Below, in pieces: positions 6,664-8,763 of a stretch of DNA of 8,763 nt (position 1 is its first letter; the number at the start of each line of letters is the position of its first letter). The notes beneath the pieces are model-generated. The model was not told where the DNA came from. It worked only from the letters and a program-made list of their open reading frames with translations, and did no database searches. The translations under genes were made by a program, and so were the position numbers. This DNA comes from Methanobrevibacter thaueri (lineage in GTDB: Archaea > Methanobacteriota > Methanobacteria > Methanobacteriales > Methanobacteriaceae). The stretch lies in assembly GCF_015062905.1 (NCBI RefSeq), contig NZ_SUTK01000057.1, forward strand, positions 1-8,763, in the 5' to 3' direction.

Positions 6664-6743
6664 GCGAACCAATTCGCCAGGCCAGAACCACGCCGACCGC
6701 AAGGGAGGCGTGTGTGTAGGCCTGGTGTAAAGAATTGGTGAGC
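6664..6743 (+). other. Long hairpin of the RNA with GCAA tetraloop and two tandem G-A motifs
   Basis: From the base: GC (6664-6665) with GC (6742-6743); tandem G-A (6666-6667 with 6740-6741); ACCAATTC (6668-6675) with GAATTGGT (6732-6739); a five-base bulge; GCCAGGCC (6676-6683) with GGCCTGGT (6719-6726); internal loop; CACGCC (6689-6694) with GGCGTG (6707-6712); tandem G-A (6695-6696 with 6705-6706); CC-GCAA-GG at 6697-6704. Two separate G-A/G-A steps of the same polarity plus a GNRA cap are hallmarks of folded RNA, not of DNA palindromes or protein sites. Confidence 0.75.
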
Positions 6744-6757
6744 ATATACTATAGTGA

Positions 6758-6783
6758 GGAACCGACCCCCGCCGGTCGGTTCC
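6758..6783 (+). repeat. Duplicated hairpin, copy 1
   Basis: GGAACCGACC (6758-6767) pairs perfectly with GGTCGGTTCC (6774-6783) around a six-base loop CCCGCC. Nine of the ten pairs recur, in the same order, in copy 2 at 6896-6920. Confidence 0.85.
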
Positions 6784-6810
6784 GTATATAGAGAGTGTAT
6801 TAAAAATAAG

Positions 6811-6857
6811 CTGTCCATCTCTGATGGACAGGTTGCGACGAATGAAATGAGTCGCAA
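6811..6857 (+). other. Pair of adjacent perfect hairpins
   Basis: CTGTCCATC (6811-6819) pairs with GATGGACAG (6823-6831) over a three-base loop, and one base later TTGCGAC (6833-6839) pairs with GTCGCAA (6851-6857) over an 11-base purine-rich loop GAATGAAATGA. They lie between the two copies of the duplicated hairpin and would be coaxially stacked arms of a multibranch loop closed by 6743-6749/6861-6867. Confidence 0.7.
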
Positions 6858-6895
6858 TAGGTATATGAAGGAATAATTAATTTTGTCAGATTTAA

Positions 6896-6920
6896 GAACC
6901 GACCCTTTAGCGGTCGGTTC
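6896..6920 (+). repeat. Duplicated hairpin, copy 2
   Basis: GAACCGACC (6896-6904) pairs with GGTCGGTTC (6912-6920) around CTTTAGC. The stem is identical to copy 1 while the loops differ, so the stem sequence itself seems to be conserved. The arms of the two copies can also pair with each other. Confidence 0.85.
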
Positions 6921-6950
6921 GAGGTTAAGTTTTGATAAACTTGATTTTAT

Positions 6951-7025
6951 TTTGCATTGGCATTCTTGGGTAATTATATGGGGGCTTGTCCCCCATTAAT
7001 TAGGCATTAAGGGTTACAATGCAAA
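6951..7025 (+). other. Long stem with G5/C5 cap and paired direct repeats in its internal loop
   Basis: TTTGCATTG (6951-6959) pairs with CAATGCAAA (7017-7025). Inside, TAATTA (6971-6976) pairs with TAATTA (6997-7002) and ATGGGGG (6978-6984) with CCCCCAT (6990-6996), leaving one bulged T and a CTTGT loop. The two sides of the internal loop carry similar sequence, GGCATTCTTGGGT (6959-6971) and GGCATTAAGGGTT (7003-7015). Confidence 0.7.
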
Positions 7026-7133
7026 TAGGGGGATGAGAAGTGATACACCACAAACACTTCCCACCTTATTTCAATAACGAGCGTTCAATGAAAAAATCTA
7101 GCTCCGGTGAAAAAGCATAAAACACCATCATAG

Positions 7134-8105
7134 CTATATTCTAGTTCTATTGAAACCCATATCCTTTAAGATTTTATTATATTCCTCACGAGTTGTAAAT
7201 GAAGGAGCGTTTTCATCATCGCTTCCGCCAGTTGATCCGGTTTCACCTGTTTCACCAGAGTTTCCGGGATTTCTACCTCCAGGAGTGGAACCGTCATTGC
7301 TAGCTTCAATTTTTATTCTTCTTTCAGCCAGTTTTTCCATTAGCTCCATGTCAACGTCACCAGATAATAGCTTATCAATAACTTCCTTATCCTGCGCGTT
7401 TTCATTATAGTTAAAATTATATTTAGCTTCGTACTCTTTTATTTTCCTTTCATTTTCAGCTTTTCTAAGTTCAGACAATTCTTTTAAGATATCATCTTTA
7501 GAATCAATGAACTCTTTATTTTCTTCAATAGCTTTTTTTATCTCATCGTATTTTTTAGACTCTTCTTTAAGATTATTTATTTCTTCTTGGAGCTTTCCAA
7601 TCTCAGCATCTTTACCTTGCAATTTTTCCAATAATAAAGAAGTAGCTACATTAGTATCTTTTGCAGGTGCAGGTTGAGGTTGTGGCTGAGGTGCAGGCGG
7701 TTCAGGATTTGGATTTCCAGTCTGACCGGTTTCACCAGCAATATCTGAATTCAACAATCTAATTTTTCTTGGGTACTTAGTAACTCCAACATCTATTAAA
7801 CTCATAGTATCAATTCCAAATGAATCTCCTTTGTCTTTAAGCAAGACATCAACTTTAGGGGAAAGGCCTTTTCCTTTCATGTCAAGTTCGTCAGGTATTT
7901 CGATGAATAGCTTTCCTTCCTCATAGCTGATATTGTTTCCGATGCCGACGTAGATATTGTCATGTTCGGAAGTTAAAGGTATTCCTCCACGGTAGTTTTC
8001 AGCTATTTGTTTTAGATCTTCTTCAGTCCATCTTACTGGTTTGGTTAACCTTTCATCCAAGTCGGAGTAGTCATATGATCCGACTTCAAATAGTTCATGT
8101 CTCAT
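7134..8105 (-). CDS. Capsid maturation protease fused to scaffold
   Basis: A 323-residue head-assembly protein. Residues 1-118 look like a prohead serine protease: IPLTSEHDN gives a candidate catalytic His (H48), an 'ISYEEGKLFIEIPD' strand pair follows, and TMSLIDVGVTKYP gives a candidate Ser (S102) in the 'vSlvdv...p' context of phage proteases. A proline-rich linker (about 130-149, NPNPEPPAPQPQPQPAP) leads to a long coiled coil (155-227), typical of internal scaffolds, then a Gly-rich Gly-X-Y-like stretch (272-296) and a helical C-terminus (303-323) where capsid-binding helices usually lie. I start it at ATG 8105, preceded by GTGAT four bases upstream; an in-frame GTG at 8114 is the alternative. 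Position after the portal fits; the capsid gene does not follow directly but lies about 7 kb on, beyond an accessory region. Confidence 0.8.
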   Translation of the reverse strand: MRHELFEVGSYDYSDLDERLTKPVRWTEEDLKQIAENYRGGIPLTSEHDNIYVGIGNNISYEEGKLFIEIPDELDMKGKGLSPKVDVLLKDKGDSFGIDTMSLIDVGVTKYPRKIRLLNSDIAGETGQTGNPNPEPPAPQPQPQPAPAKDTNVATSLLLEKLQGKDAEIGKLQEEINNLKEESKKYDEIKKAIEENKEFIDSKDDILKELSELRKAENERKIKEYEAKYNFNYNENAQDKEVIDKLLSGDVDMELMEKLAERRIKIEASNDGSTPGGRNPGNSGETGETGSTGGSDDENAPSFTTREEYNKILKDMGFNRTRI

Positions 8106-8114
8106 CTCAATCAC

Positions 8115-8164
8115 TTTTTATTATATTATTTATTATATATTTTATTACTTATTTTATATAAATA
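8115..8164 (-). promoter_or_regulatory. Late promoter block, copy B
   Basis: Nearly identical to copy A (2760-2810) and, like it, overlapping or abutting the end of the upstream gene. Minus-strand TATA candidates are at 8153-8162 (TTTATATAAA in plus) and 8134-8140. The first would give a leader of about 25 bases that includes the GTGAT ribosome site of the protease-scaffold gene. Confidence 0.6.
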
Positions 8165-8165
8165 T

Positions 8166-8763
8166 TTATATTTCAACACCACTGTCACTTAAAATCCTCT
8201 CACCAACAGGCTGTTCCTCCTCAAAGTTAGACAAGTAGTTTTTATAGATTTCATCACCTTCAGCAGTGAGCTCCATAATATATCTTAAAACATCATCTCT
8301 TGAATAGCTGAAATAAATATCCAATGTTTCACTGATTCCCATTATTTCTAATTGCATGTTCAAAAGCTGATTGCAGTATTTTAAAACCCATTTCTGGTCA
8401 TTGGCCACATTAACGATAAAACCAGTAATGGCCGAATCGTTAATGTATTCCGCCACGTTCTGGTTTGACCTTTCATTACCTGCCTGAGACTGAGGAGTGA
8501 CGAAAGTCCTTAGGATGTTGTTTCTAAATATTTCAGTCTGTCTTGTATAGTCTGACTGGTAGTTGTTACCCCCTAAGATTTTTGATTCGATTCCCGGAGG
8601 TACAATAGCCACATTTGAATTTGCAGTGGTTCCGTAATCAGCATAAAGGTTTTCCTTAGCGGTTGAAGACAGCTCCATGATTATTGGCTGGCCGTTAGCA
8701 TCAAGTGACGGCTTTACTTCAATGATGTTGTCCTTATTGATTCTTCAACCTGGTTTCTTTCGA
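8166..8763 (-). CDS. Portal-like protein, C-terminal part, with an apparent one-base frameshift
   Basis: The frame reads from the right edge to a stop at 8166; the last 170 residues follow an internal Met at 8678. VAIVPPGIESKILGGN, then an amphipathic helix and 'NNILRTFVTPQSQAGNE' match the portal clip/stem region ('v.pPG.e...lg ... R.f.vPp..lg'), followed by a helical wing part (VLKYCNQLLNMQLEIMG) and a variable acidic tail. The reading frame does not stay open to the edge: before RINKDNIIEVKP (from 8744) comes a TGA at 8747-8745, while a neighbouring frame reads ERNQVE into this point. One extra A near 8744 would join them as ERNQVERINKDN. Either a real frameshift (inactive gene), a programmed slip, or a sequence error. 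Downstream gene and order fit a head-completion operon. Portal call is moderately sure. Confidence 0.6.

Larger units (their letters stand above)
6569..7070 (+). ncRNA. Large, ornate structured RNA of unknown family
   Basis: This 750-base gap between two convergent genes has no credible coding frame but is dense with complementary arms, and it is locally G+C-rich in an A+T-rich genome. Helices read by eye: 6569-6578 with 6583-6594; 6664-6743 (branched long hairpin); 6743-6749 with 6861-6867 enclosing 6758-6767/6774-6783, 6811-6819/6823-6831 and 6833-6839/6851-6857; 6896-6904/6912-6920; 6925-6932/6937-6944; 6951-6959/7017-7025 enclosing 6971-6984/6990-7002; 7037-7042/7055-7060. Strand: a GCAA tetraloop, two tandem G-A mismatches and the G-U pairs (6676-6726, 6926-6943) only work on the plus strand. 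Ends are uncertain. CACTT/ATCC at 6641-6654 could pair with GGAT/AAGTG at 7031-7042 to close it. It does not match RNase P, SRP RNA, tRNA or a CRISPR array. Large phage RNAs such as GOLLD and ROOL are the nearest idea, by size and setting only. Confidence 0.65.

Noticed and set aside
6664..6743. Kink-turn for L7Ae binding
   Set aside because: Tandem G-A pairs are present, but I see no three-base bulge next to them as a kink-turn needs.
6758..6783. Intrinsic terminator
   Set aside because: The strong G+C hairpin is not followed by a T-run on either strand, and archaeal termination does not need such a hairpin.
6615..6857. 80-codon open frame on the minus strand inside the structured region
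   Set aside because: It runs antisense through perfect hairpins, has no ribosome site or promoter placed for it, and its Cys/Arg/Pro/Gly-rich product looks like a by-product of the stems.
6384..7133. tRNA gene, RNase P RNA, SRP RNA or self-splicing intron
   Set aside because: No cloverleaf with a T-arm, none of the conserved RNase P or SRP cores, and no intron domain V or group I core that I can find; the flanking genes are also convergent and not interrupted.

Overview
The window looks like part of the structural and late region of a tailed virus or provirus of a gut methanogen (Methanobrevibacter or a relative). The evidence is very A+T-rich DNA, TATA-box promoters with start codons placed for leaderless or nearly leaderless mRNAs, Shine-Dalgarno sites of the GGTGA/GGAGG kind, and recognisable head genes (portal, protease-scaffold, probable HK97-type capsid). 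The host assignment is an inference from style; no host marker gene is present.

Layout, in the direction of late transcription (minus strand, right to left): the end of a portal-like gene (8763-8166, with an apparent one-base frameshift near 8744); a capsid protease fused to a coiled-coil scaffold (8105-7134); then, on the opposite strand, a 2.3-kb insert with a 504-codon gene for a coiled-coil protein ending in a HEPN-type domain (4869-6383, +) and a roughly 500-nt highly structured intergenic region (about 6569-7070) that I read as a plus-strand non-coding RNA. Late genes then resume on the minus strand: a DUF2341-like adhesin (4763-3570), a decoration-like protein (3569-2799), a 63-codon fibre-linker protein, a 51-codon protein, two small double-membrane-span proteins (one possibly a holin), a GT-A glycosyltransferase, a collagen-like fibre protein carrying the same decoration-like domain, and the first 85 codons of what is probably the major capsid protein (255 to beyond the left edge).

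How it fits together: the small genes from 2734 to 255 are tightly packed, with ATGA or TAATG overlaps or gaps of a few bases, apart from 33 bases between the two membrane genes. They look like one operon making surface-exposed virion parts (fibre, decoration, adhesin) and an enzyme that may glycosylate them. Three related A+T-rich promoter blocks (2760-2810, 4770-4799, 8115-8164) drive minus-strand units and are probably co-regulated late promoters. The plus-strand HEPN gene has its own TATA box and is much richer in A+T, as expected of an acquired accessory gene. It lies upstream of the structured RNA on the same strand.

The most interesting candidate is this HEPN gene plus structured RNA. 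The RNA has a long hairpin capped by a GCAA tetraloop with two tandem G-A motifs, a duplicated 9-10-bp hairpin whose arms are interchangeable, two further perfect hairpins, and a long stem with a G5/C5 cap. The G-A motifs, the GNRA loop and the G-U pairs only make sense on the plus strand. It could be an RNA-controlled HEPN toxin or defence locus, or a large virus-borne structural RNA in the manner of GOLLD/ROOL. The sequence alone cannot decide between them.
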